Below are positions 24,737 to 31,587 of a stretch of DNA of 64,000 bases, piece by piece. The position numbers were made by a program, and so were the translations under genes. Each line of letters opens with the position of its first letter. Positions within the stretch are counted from its first letter, which is position 1. Origin of the DNA: Brockia lithotrophica (GTDB lineage Bacteria > Bacillota > Bacilli > Thermicanales > DSM-22653); contig NZ_RBIJ01000001.1 in NCBI RefSeq assembly GCF_003633725.1, positions 597,400 to 661,399 on the forward strand, read 5' to 3'. The notes below the pieces were generated by a model. It searched no databases. It was not told the DNA's origin and was given only the letters and a program-made list of their open reading frames with translations.

Positions 24737-25765
24737 CTAGCCGCCGACGTAAAACATTTCGACCTTTGTGCGGTTTTTCTTCGTGTTGGCGAGGCGGATC
24801 TCGGAGTAGTGGTCGGCGCGCCGTTCCCAAACCTCCCGGATCTTGGCCACGATCTCCTCGTCCGATGCGCCGTTGCGCAAAAGCGTGCGTACGTCCTCCC
24901 CGGTTTCCGCAAAGAGGCAGGTGACGAGCTTTCCGTCGGCGGTGAGACGAATCCGCGTGCACGACGAGCAAAAGGCCTGCGTGACGCTCGTCACGAAACC
25001 GATTTCCACGTCAGAACCCACGTAGCGGTAGCGTTTCGCGACTTCGCCGAAGTACTCGGGATGCACGGGTTCGAGGGGCATCTCCCGGGAGATGCGCTCG
25101 AGGATTTCCCGGGCGGGGACGACACGTTCGAGGTTCCAATCGTTGGCCGTGCCGACGTCCATGAACTCGATGAAGCGGAGGGTTACCCCCTTTTCGCGGA
25201 AGAAGCGGGCCATGGGGAGGATGTCGGCGTCGTTCTCACCCCGGATCACCACCATGTTCACCTTGACCTCGAAGCCCGCCTCCCGGGCGGCGTCGATGCC
25301 GCGCACGATGAGCTCGGGGAGGAGGTTCGTCCCCGAGAGCCGGCGAAACGTCTGGGGATTCAGGCTGTCCAGACTCACGGTGACGCGGTCGAGCCCGGCC
25401 TCCCGCAAGGCCCGAGCCTTCTTGGCCAAGAGGAAGCCGTTGGTCGTCATCGCGAGGTCTACCCCGGGAGCGACGCGGCGAATGCGGGCCACAAGTTCTT
25501 CGATCCTCGGACGGAGAAGGGGCTCTCCGCCGGTGATCCTCACCTTGCGGATCCCGAGAGAAACAAAAATGCGCACGAGGCGCTCGATTTCATCGAACGT
25601 GAGGAGTGAGGCAGGCGGGAGAAAGGAAAAATGCGGGCCGAACTTTTCCTTAGGCATGCAGTACACACAGCGAAAGTTGCACCTATCGGTGACCGAGAGG
25701 CGGAGGTCGCGCATGGGTCGACCGAACGTATCGCGAAAGGGAACCTCCAATGCCGGATCGGGCAT
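24737..25765 (-). CDS. moaA: GTP 3',8-cyclase MoaA
   Basis: Radical SAM enzyme for the first step of molybdopterin synthesis, converting GTP to 3',8-cyclo-dihydro-GTP. The 342-residue protein carries the N-terminal cluster motif CNFRCVYC (Cys29, 33, 36), the SAM-binding RITGGEPLLR, and the C-terminal cluster as CSSCTRIRLTADGKLVTC. It ends in the Gly-Gly pair needed for catalysis. ATG 25765 is preceded by AAAGGGGTG; a GTG three codons upstream is the other choice. Divergent from the E1-like gene; moaC is not nearby. Confidence 0.97.
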   Translation of the reverse strand: MPDPALEVPFRDTFGRPMRDLRLSVTDRCNFRCVYCMPKEKFGPHFSFLPPASLLTFDEIERLVRIFVSLGIRKVRITGGEPLLRPRIEELVARIRRVAPGVDLAMTTNGFLLAKKARALREAGLDRVTVSLDSLNPQTFRRLSGTNLLPELIVRGIDAAREAGFEVKVNMVVIRGENDADILPMARFFREKGVTLRFIEFMDVGTANDWNLERVVPAREILERISREMPLEPVHPEYFGEVAKRYRYVGSDVEIGFVTSVTQAFCSSCTRIRLTADGKLVTCLFAETGEDVRTLLRNGASDEEIVAKIREVWERRADHYSEIRLANTKKNRTKVEMFYVGG

Positions 25766-25789
25766 ACCCCTCACCCCTTTGCACCTCTT

Positions 25790-25818
25790 ATAATCCTATA
25801 CAAGGTCTCTTCTTGCAA
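25790..25818 (-). promoter_or_regulatory. Candidate moaA promoter
   Basis: TTGCAA (25813-25818) and GATTAT (25790-25795) on the minus strand, 17 nt apart, about 25 nt before the moaA start. A TATAAT on the plus strand overlaps the same place but lacks a -35. Confidence 0.4.
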
Positions 25819-25838
25819 GCCCTTTCATAAGGCGGGGT

Positions 25839-26984
25839 GTGACCCTTTTGGGAAATTTCGACACGCAGGACGACCTTCGGAAACGCGACGGCAGAGAACT
25901 TGGACCGGACCCCCTCTCCCCGCGGTACCTCAGGCAGCGGGACTTCCCCACCCTGGGCGTAGAAGGACAGCGCCGCTTAAGCCGGGCGCGCGTCGCCGTA
26001 GTTGGGGCCGGGGCTTTGGGAACCCACGTCCTCGACCTCCTCGTCCGCGCAGGCGTAGGCTTCATTCGCGTGATCGACGGCGACGTCGTAGAGGAACACA
26101 ACCTCCCACGCCAAACCCTTTTCGACCTTGCAGACGCCCGCAGCTTCCGCCCCAAAGCGGAGGCGGTGCGCGCGCACCTCGCCCGAATCGACCCCGAGGT
26201 ACGCGTAGACGCCCGCGTCGCCGAGCTCCTCCCGGAAAACGCGGAGGCGTTTCTCGCGGACGTCGACCTCGTCGTCGACGGCACGGACCGTCCGGAGGTG
26301 CGCTACCTCCTGGACGACGCGAGCCGCAAGTTTCGAATTCCCTGGATCCACGGGGCCGTCCACCGATCCTCGGGAACGGTGGTCGCTTTCGATCCGGAAA
26401 CCGGCACGTGCTACCGCCGCCTCTTCCCCCGCCCCCCGAAAGATGCGGAAGGCTGCAACCGCACGGGGGTGATCGGGCCGGCTCCCGCGGTCGTCGGCGC
26501 CCTGCAGGCGGCTTTGGCCTTTCGGTTCTTGAGTGGTAGGGGTGCGGAAGTCGCGGGAAGGCTCTTCCACATCGACACGTGGACCCTCGCCGCGACGTCT
26601 TTCGAAATTCCCCCGCCAAAGTCAGCGTACTCGGAAGCGGAGGACCCGTGCAAAGGCCGCGTCTTTCCCGCCCTCGAAGCGTCGACGCCGGAGGTGCTCG
26701 TCCGTCCGTGTCCGGGGACCGGGAATCCCCAGGTCGTCGTGCATCCGCTCGGCGGCAAGCCCGTGGACCTCGAAAGGGCCGCCGACCGCCTCGCGCCGTA
26801 TGGCGAGGTGATTTGCACGCCGTCCGTCCTGCGGGCGGTATTGCGTACGCCGCTCCACGGAAACGCCGCGTCGCCCGCTTCTCCCAGGACAATGCTCCTT
26901 TTCCCCGACGGGCGGTGCGTCGTTTCGGGCACGGACGACGTCGATGAGGCCCTCTTCCTTACACACCTGGCGTTCGGGGCGTAA
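25839..26984 (+). CDS. ThiF/MoeB/HesA family E1-like adenylyltransferase
   Basis: Adenylates the C-terminal Gly-Gly of a ubiquitin-like sulfur carrier such as MoaD or ThiS. The 381-residue protein has GAGALG (about 56-61), VIDGDVVEEHNLPRQTLF, the metal-binding VVDGTDRPEVRY and a C-terminal domain ending LLFPDGRCVVSGTDDVDEA, typical of MoeB-type enzymes. The two CxxC zinc pairs usual in MoeB are not intact: one site reads CYRR and the other DPCKG. Location opposite moaA favours a MoaD partner, but no moaD is in the window. Start GTG with GGCGGGGT upstream, moderate. Confidence 0.85.
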   Translation: MTLLGNFDTQDDLRKRDGRELGPDPLSPRYLRQRDFPTLGVEGQRRLSRARVAVVGAGALGTHVLDLLVRAGVGFIRVIDGDVVEEHNLPRQTLFDLADARSFRPKAEAVRAHLARIDPEVRVDARVAELLPENAEAFLADVDLVVDGTDRPEVRYLLDDASRKFRIPWIHGAVHRSSGTVVAFDPETGTCYRRLFPRPPKDAEGCNRTGVIGPAPAVVGALQAALAFRFLSGRGAEVAGRLFHIDTWTLAATSFEIPPPKSAYSEAEDPCKGRVFPALEASTPEVLVRPCPGTGNPQVVVHPLGGKPVDLERAADRLAPYGEVICTPSVLRAVLRTPLHGNAASPASPRTMLLFPDGRCVVSGTDDVDEALFLTHLAFGA

Positions 26985-26995
26985 CCCGTCCGCCG

Positions 26996-27775
26996 TCAGC
27001 CGTCCGTTTTGTCTTCTCCCTCGTCGGCAGAGGGATGCCCCTCTCCTCCTACCCCACCGAAGGTCGGCCGTTCTGTGGGCGTCTGGCGGAACATGGCGTG
27101 GTAGAGTTTCATGAGCGCGCGCTTTTCGATCCGCGATACGTACGAGCGGGAGATCCCCAACGCGCGGGCGACATCCTTTTGCGTCTCTTCCTCACCTCCC
27201 GTAAGTCCGAAGCGGCGGACGATCACCTCACGTTCGCGCTCGTCGAGGACGTGGAGGTACGCCTCTAGGCGATCGCGTTCGATGCGAACCGCGATGCGCT
27301 CCTCAAAGTCGTCGCCCTCCTCGCGCGGCAGGACGTCCATAAGCGTGAGGGCGTTTCCTTCCTTGTCCGTACCGATGGGTTCGAAGAGGGAGATGTCGCG
27401 CCGCATTTTTTTGGTCGCGCGCAGGTGCATGAGGATCTCGTTTTCTACGCACTTAGCCGCGTAGGTCGCGAGCTTTGTTCCTTTGTCTGGCGAGTAGGTC
27501 TCCACCGCCTTGATGAGGCCGATCGTGCCGATAGAAATGAGGTCGTCGGGGTCTTCCCCGCTCGTTTCGAACTTCTTGGCGATGTGCGCCACAAGACGAA
27601 GGTTGTGCTCGATGAGGCGGTTGCGCGCCTCCACGTCGCCGGCGAGCATCCGCCGGACGTATTCCTCTTCTTCTTCCTCCGGAAGAGGATGGGGGAAAGA
27701 GCCTTGCCGGATTTGTCCGATCAGGTACTTGAGTTCGCGGACGACCCACAAAAACCAGTGCAGGAGGGAATCCAC
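26996..27775 (-). CDS. sigK: RNA polymerase sporulation sigma factor, pro-sigma-K
   Basis: Late mother-cell sigma factor of sporulation. The 259-residue product begins with a hydrophobic pro-sequence (LLHWFLWVVRELKYLIGQI) that anchors pro-sigma-K to membranes until cleavage. Region 2 (RNRLIEHNLRLVAHIAKKF, DDLISIGTIGLIKAVETY) and region 4 (LDEREREVIVRRFGL, ALGISRSYVSRIEKRAL) are complete. The gene is uninterrupted, so there is no skin-type element needing excision. GTG start with GGAGGTGG five bases upstream. It is the best evidence that the organism forms spores. Confidence 0.95.
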   Translation of the reverse strand: MDSLLHWFLWVVRELKYLIGQIRQGSFPHPLPEEEEEEYVRRMLAGDVEARNRLIEHNLRLVAHIAKKFETSGEDPDDLISIGTIGLIKAVETYSPDKGTKLATYAAKCVENEILMHLRATKKMRRDISLFEPIGTDKEGNALTLMDVLPREEGDDFEERIAVRIERDRLEAYLHVLDEREREVIVRRFGLTGGEEETQKDVARALGISRSYVSRIEKRALMKLYHAMFRQTPTERPTFGGVGGEGHPSADEGEDKTDG

Positions 27776-28009
27776 GGCTTCCACCTCCGGCGGGCTTCTT
27801 CGTTTATCTCTATGATCCCGACTCACGAAGGAAGAAGCCCGAAACCGCCGGAATCCCTCCACGGATACGAGGAAGTAGACGTCTCGAGCGCCTCGCGCGC
27901 CACGATTCCCAGCTCCGCATGCGAAAAACCTTCGCCGCACAGGCAAAGGCGCGGCATCTCGCCGTCTTAGCCGATTGCAGACGTACGAAGCCCGACTTCC
28001 GACCAAACG
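27776..28009. other. Region upstream of sigK without a supported gene
   Basis: Holds a long inverted repeat (27791-27801 with 27831-27841) next to the sigK ribosome binding site. The remaining sequence shows no open frame with homology or a good ribosome binding site. A sigma-E promoter for sigK is expected here, but none could be read with confidence. Confidence 0.5.
27791..27841 (-). promoter_or_regulatory. Inverted repeat in the sigK leader
   Basis: Perfect 11-bp arms CGGGCTTCTTC and GAAGAAGCCCG separated by 29 nt, with further pairing TTCGT/ACGAA inside. The hairpin would form 15-16 nt before the sigK GTG, close to the ribosome binding site. There is no T tract on the minus strand, so it is not a classical terminator. 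Confidence 0.5.
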
Positions 28010-28038
28010 AAAACGGCGCCGCACCGATATGCGGCGCC
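28010..28038 (-). terminator. Terminator after the FeoB-associated gene
   Basis: Stem GGCGCCGCA (28015-28023) with TGCGGCGCC (28030-28038), followed on the minus strand by GTTTTCGTTT. It lies 47 nt past the stop codon. Confidence 0.7.
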
Positions 28039-28084
28039 TTGCAAAACGCCTTTCGGGCCGCTTTTCTGGCGCCCGGGCGACGGA

Positions 28085-28339
28085 TTAAGGCTTTCCGAAC
28101 GTACGGGGGGACTTTGGCGGATTTCCTCCCGCCGGAGGAAGGGAGAGGTCGAAACTCGTCCCAAACGGCGAACAACCTCCCCCCGCCCGGGGACAGCTTT
28201 GGCGCAAAGGGCAAGTGGCGCACGGGTCGCCGCCGCGCAAGGCGTCGGCCCAGACTTTCGCCGTCCGCCAGAGGGTTCGCGCCGAAAAGGCCAAGGCCAA
28301 AGCGACGATGGCGATGCCGAGAACGCTTCCGGGCGTCAC
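28085..28339 (-). CDS. FeoB-associated Cys-rich membrane protein
   Basis: An 84-residue protein with one N-terminal membrane segment (about residues 5-20) followed by a Lys/Arg-containing linker and a Cys cluster CATCPLRQSC with one more Cys downstream. This is the pattern of the small FeoB-associated proteins encoded beside ferrous iron transporters. The C-terminal 30 residues are Pro/Gly-rich and unlike the family. The GTG start follows AAAGGGGG. It has its own promoter and terminator, and no feoA or feoB is in the window, so its partner is elsewhere or lost. Size and motif make the assignment moderately firm. Confidence 0.7.
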   Translation of the reverse strand: MTPGSVLGIAIVALALAFSARTLWRTAKVWADALRGGDPCATCPLRQSCPRAGGGCSPFGTSFDLSLPPAGGNPPKSPRTFGKP

Positions 28340-28428
28340 GGCGATTCCCCCTTTGCCCGATTCCCGCGGGCGAGGTTAAGGCGTCTGCCGGTGAACGCAA
28401 GCGTACGGTGAAAATGGGTTTCATACTC

Positions 28429-28456
28429 AGTATACCACGGGAGAAACCCCAGGCAA
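28429..28456 (-). promoter_or_regulatory. Promoter of the FeoB-associated gene
   Basis: TTGCCT (28451-28456) and TATACT (28429-28434) on the minus strand, 16 nt apart, about 90 nt before the GTG start. Confidence 0.5.
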
Positions 28457-28512
28457 ATGCGAAAGACCTCTGTCCCGGCGGCGTACGTCCGCCCGAAAGG
28501 CGCCCGCACTCC

Positions 28513-28541
28513 TTGCCAAATGGTGCCATCTGTGATATTTT
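28513..28541 (+). promoter_or_regulatory. hsp20 promoter
   Basis: TTGCCA (28513-28518) and TATTTT (28536-28541), 17 nt apart, 42 nt before the hsp20 start. The hexamers are vegetative-type. No CIRCE element or clear CtsR heptad repeat was seen. Confidence 0.55.
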
Positions 28542-28583
28542 GATAATTGCGGGACAAACTTACGGCTGAAGGGGGGATGGGCC

Positions 28584-29030
28584 ATGTTCGGGATCGTACC
28601 TTTCCGCGACCGGAAACGCCGGGACGTGCGGAGCGTCTTCGACGAGTTTAGCTCCCTCATGGACCGTCTTCTGGACGAAGACTTCTTCCTCGTGCCGTTT
28701 GTCCCCCGTAGCTTCCGTACGGACATCCGCGAAACGGAGGATGCCTACATCGTCGAGGCGGAACTCCCGGGTGTCCCGAAGGAAGCCATTCGCGTGACGT
28801 ACGACGAAGGCGTCCTGAGCATCGTTGTCGAAGAAGACAAGGACATCACGGAGGAAAAGGGCGAATACATCCGCCGCGAACGCTACCGCGGGCGCAACGA
28901 ACGCCACTTCGCGTTGGAAAACGTGGACGAGGAAAAGATCACCGCTTCGTTCGAAAACGGGGTGCTCCGGATCACGCTTCCCAAGCTCAAGCGTACGCCC
29001 CCCAAGGGCCGAGAGATCGTCATCGAGTAA
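28584..29030 (+). CDS. hsp20: Hsp20/alpha-crystallin family small heat-shock protein
   Basis: ATP-independent holdase chaperone of 148 residues that keeps unfolding proteins soluble. The alpha-crystallin domain runs from about residue 43 to 135, with RTDIRETEDAYIVEAELPGV at its start and the conserved ENGVLRITLPK (A-x-x-x-n-GVL form) near its end. The C-terminal I-x-I-type tail is present as EIVIE. ATG start preceded by GGGGGGATGG. Monocistronic, between its own promoter and a strong terminator. Confidence 0.95.
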   Translation: MFGIVPFRDRKRRDVRSVFDEFSSLMDRLLDEDFFLVPFVPRSFRTDIRETEDAYIVEAELPGVPKEAIRVTYDEGVLSIVVEEDKDITEEKGEYIRRERYRGRNERHFALENVDEEKITASFENGVLRITLPKLKRTPPKGREIVIE

Positions 29031-29041
29031 CCCAACCGCGC

Positions 29042-29079
29042 AAAGGCCCCTCGGCCGGTTGCCGAGGGGCCTTTGTTTT
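29042..29079 (+). terminator. Strong terminator after hsp20
   Basis: Fourteen-base-pair stem AAAGGCCCCTCGGC/GCCGAGGGGCCTTT (29042-29055 and 29061-29074) followed by GTTTTG. It also lies about 25 nt beyond the stop of the convergent zur gene and may serve both strands. Confidence 0.88.
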
Positions 29080-29101
29080 GCGGGTTTCGGGTTTGGCGGC
29101 T

Positions 29102-29548
29102 TCAGACGACGGCCGTCACGTCCCCCACCTCTTTGCGGCAGCGGGGGCACAACCCGTAGAGCTCGAACTTGTGGTCGACGATGAGGACGTCGGGATCCAA
29201 CCCGTTCAGCGGGAGGACATCCAACGGGCAACCGGGGATGACCATCGTCGCCCCGCAGCGAATGCAGATGAAGTGGTGGTGGTGCTCCTCGGTATCGCAG
29301 CGCAGGCGAAAGCGGCGCTGGCCGTCGAACTCGATCGACGTGACGATGCCCAGCGCCTCAAAGAGGCGGAGGTTGCGGTAAATCGTATCGAAACTCAAGT
29401 AAGGGTAGTCGTCGTGCAGGAGAGCGAAGAGATCTTTAGCCGTAAGGTAGCGGTCTTCGCGGGCCAAAGTGCGGAGGATCGCCTCGCGCTTGTTCGTCGC
29501 CTTGTAGCCCTCATCTTCTAAGCGCCGAAGCGCCTCTTCTACGCGCAC
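29102..29548 (-). CDS. zur: Fur-family zinc uptake regulator Zur
   Basis: A 148-residue Fur-family repressor. The winged helix contains LSFDTIYRNLRLFEALGIV, the metal site HHHHFICIRCG, and structural zinc cysteines 95/98 and 134/137 (CIRC and CPRC). Fur, Zur and PerR are alike in outline, but this copy is the third gene of a zinc transporter operon that has a Zur-type palindrome in front, so zinc sensing is the best reading. GTG start with GGAAAGGAGG upstream. It would repress its own operon when zinc is sufficient. Confidence 0.9.
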   Translation of the reverse strand: MRVEEALRRLEDEGYKATNKREAILRTLAREDRYLTAKDLFALLHDDYPYLSFDTIYRNLRLFEALGIVTSIEFDGQRRFRLRCDTEEHHHHFICIRCGATMVIPGCPLDVLPLNGLDPDVLIVDHKFELYGLCPRCRKEVGDVTAVV

Positions 29549-29553
29549 GGTCC

Positions 29554-30564
29554 TCAGCCTCCTTTCCCGTCCGCGGCCTCTCCGTTCGAAGGTCCGAGGG
29601 GCGAAAGGCGGACGAGTCCCCGCGAAGCTTCGAAGGACGCAACACCTTCGTCGTCACGCGAAAGCGGCACGTTCGCACTGCGGACAAGGGGGCGTGGGGC
29701 TTCCCCTGTCGTCCGACGGCGGAGGCGTTTCCCCAACCCTTCTCCCGTAAGGACGAAGAGCAGGGTGAGCGCGGCGACGAGGACGATCGTACCCCCCGTG
29801 GCGAGGTTGTACGTGTAGGAAAGCACTGTTCCCGTGAGCACGGCCCATTCCCCGAAGAGGACGCTCAGAAGGATCGTCTCCTTGAAGCTTCGGGCGAGGC
29901 GCACGGCCGTAGCCACGGGCAGCGTGATGAGGGCGGAGACGAGGAGCATCCCTACGACGTTGAGGGCGACGCCGATTACGAGGGCGAGAAGGACGGCAAA
30001 CAAAAAGTTCACGAACTCGGCGGGAACGCCGGAAACGCGGGCGGTGTCCTCATCGAAGGAAAGAAAGAGAAGTTCTTTGTAAAAGAGGACGACGAGGAAT
30101 AGGATCGCCGCGCTCGCAAAGGCCATGCGGTACAGATCCGCCGAAGTTACGGAGAGGATGTTCCCGAAGAGGAGGTCAAAGACGTCCACGTTGAGCCCGC
30201 GGACGATGCTCAAAAGCACCACACCAAAGCCCACGCCCGTGGAAAGGGCGATGGGGATGGCGATCTCACTGTACGAGCGGTACGCTCCGCGCAACTTCTC
30301 GATGAAGAGCATCGCCAAGAGGGCAAAGAGCATCCCGAAGTACACGGGATCGATGTGGGCAAACCACGGATACGTCGACGCGAGGATGATCCCCGTGGCG
30401 ACGCCGGGAAGGGCGATGTGGGCGAGGGCGTCGGCGATCACGGGCAGGCGCCGGACGAGCACGAACGTGCCGATGAGGGGCGCGACAAATCCCGTGAGAA
30501 GGCCGCCAAGCAAGGCGTTTTGCAAAAAGCGGTAGGTGAGGAGGGCTTCCAGAAATTCGCGCAT
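29554..30564 (-). CDS. znuB: Zinc ABC transporter permease ZnuB
   Basis: Membrane subunit of a class III (metal) ABC importer with 336 residues and eight to nine hydrophobic helices. Family pieces include ALAHIALPGVATGI, the loop docking motif FKELLF-like segment YKELLFLSFDEDTARVSGV in two parts, and VGMLLVSALITLPVATA. The C-terminal 60 residues are hydrophilic and unusual for the family. It begins 59 nt after znuC and ends five nt before zur. No adcA/znuA binding protein is in the operon. Confidence 0.92.
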   Translation of the reverse strand: MREFLEALLTYRFLQNALLGGLLTGFVAPLIGTFVLVRRLPVIADALAHIALPGVATGIILASTYPWFAHIDPVYFGMLFALLAMLFIEKLRGAYRSYSEIAIPIALSTGVGFGVVLLSIVRGLNVDVFDLLFGNILSVTSADLYRMAFASAAILFLVVLFYKELLFLSFDEDTARVSGVPAEFVNFLFAVLLALVIGVALNVVGMLLVSALITLPVATAVRLARSFKETILLSVLFGEWAVLTGTVLSYTYNLATGGTIVLVAALTLLFVLTGEGLGKRLRRRTTGEAPRPLVRSANVPLSRDDEGVASFEASRGLVRLSPLGPSNGEAADGKGG

Positions 30565-30623
30565 CCTTACGCGTCACCTCCCGGTGCACTCGTCCGCCGC
30601 ACGCGCCTCAAATCCGGGTCGGT

Positions 30624-31430
30624 CTATGAACCTAGCGCGCGGTGCGCGACGGGCACCATGAGTTCCCCGTACGCCTCGCGAAGCACGCTCTCCCAGCGGG
30701 CGCGGAAATCCGCCGTACTTCCGGCGAAAAACACGCGGCGGTTCAAGACGACGACCGTGTGCATCCGCTCCGAAACCGCCCCGAGGTCGTGGGAGACGAG
30801 GAGGATGGAGAGCTTCCGTTCGCGGTTGAGCTTTTCCAAGAGGGCGTAAAACTCCGCTTCCGATCGCACGTCTACCCCGACCGTCGGTTCGTCGAGGATG
30901 AGGACTTCGGGATCGGATACGAGGGCGCGGGCGATGAAGACGCGCTGCTGTTGCCCGCCCGAAAGGCGGCCGATCGGGCGGTCGGCAAAGTCGGCCATCC
31001 CCACCGTCTCCAAGGCTTCACGTACCTTTTCCCGCTCGCGTCGTCCCGGGAGGCGGAACAGGCCGAGCTTCCCCGTGAGGCCCATGGTGACGACTTCCTC
31101 TACGGAAGCGGGGAACCCGAGGTTGAAACTCGCCGCCTTTTGGGACACGTACCCCACCCGCGACCACGCGCGGAACTTTTCCAAAGGCAAGCCGAACCAC
31201 GCCACGCTTCCCGCGTCCGGACGGAGAAGCCCGAGGGCGATGCGCACGAGCGTGGACTTCCCGGAACCGTTCGGCCCCACGAGACCCAAGAGTTCACCGC
31301 GGTGCAAAGTCAGAGAAACGTCTTCGAGTACGGGAATGCGATCGTAGGCAAAGGTGATCCCGCGAAGTTCAAGTACCGGCTCGGCCTTCCCGAACGTCGG
31401 AGGAACGGTGCGCACCTCCAAATGAGACAT
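30624..31430 (-). CDS. znuC: Zinc ABC transporter ATPase ZnuC
   Basis: ATPase of the zinc importer, 268 residues. Walker A GPNGSGKST, Q-loop YVSQK, signature LSGGQQQR, Walker B LILDEPTVGVD and H-loop VSHDLG are complete. The ATG at 31430 follows AAGGGGGGATTCGG; the frame opens further upstream into the Zur box region but without homology. First gene of the znuC-znuB-zur operon, with promoter and Zur box at 31498-31554. Confidence 0.93.
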   Translation of the reverse strand: MSHLEVRTVPPTFGKAEPVLELRGITFAYDRIPVLEDVSLTLHRGELLGLVGPNGSGKSTLVRIALGLLRPDAGSVAWFGLPLEKFRAWSRVGYVSQKAASFNLGFPASVEEVVTMGLTGKLGLFRLPGRREREKVREALETVGMADFADRPIGRLSGGQQQRVFIARALVSDPEVLILDEPTVGVDVRSEAEFYALLEKLNRERKLSILLVSHDLGAVSERMHTVVVLNRRVFFAGSTADFRARWESVLREAYGELMVPVAHRALGS

Positions 31431-31497
31431 CCGAATCCCCCCTTCCCGCGCCTCGGGCGATCGAATGCCTCCCGCCACCGGGGAGGCGGAAAAATCC

Positions 31498-31518
31498 AAA
31501 TCGTAACGGTTACGATTT
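31498..31518 (-). promoter_or_regulatory. Zur operator
   Basis: A perfect 21-bp palindrome with arms AAATCGTAAC and GTTACGATTT around a central G. It matches the Bacillus Zur box core TCGTAA-n3-TTACGA and lies just downstream of the -10 element, where a bound repressor would block transcription. Confidence 0.92.
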
Positions 31519-31525
31519 CAAATTC

Positions 31526-31554
31526 ATTGTACCACGTCGGCAAAAGAGCGTAAA
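31526..31554 (-). promoter_or_regulatory. znuC promoter
   Basis: TTTACG (31549-31554) and TACAAT (31526-31531) on the minus strand, 17 nt apart. The predicted start point falls at the edge of the Zur operator. Confidence 0.7.
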
Positions 31555-31557
31555 GTT

Positions 31558-31587
31558 CGGGCGCGCGCCTCGCGCGTCACGCGCCCG
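31558..31587 (-). terminator. GC-rich hairpin at the end of mltG
   Basis: Arms CGGGCGCG and CGCGCCCG (31558-31565, 31580-31587) span the mltG stop codon. Only a weak T-containing stretch follows on the minus strand, so termination is uncertain. Confidence 0.35.

Noticed and set aside
26996-27775. Interruption of sigK by a skin-type element
   Set aside because: The gene is continuous from pro-sequence to region 4, so there is no excisable element.
27919-28569. Plus-strand open frame of 216 codons upstream of hsp20
   Set aside because: It crosses a terminator, two promoters and the complement of the FeoB-associated gene, and the protein is low-complexity without homology.
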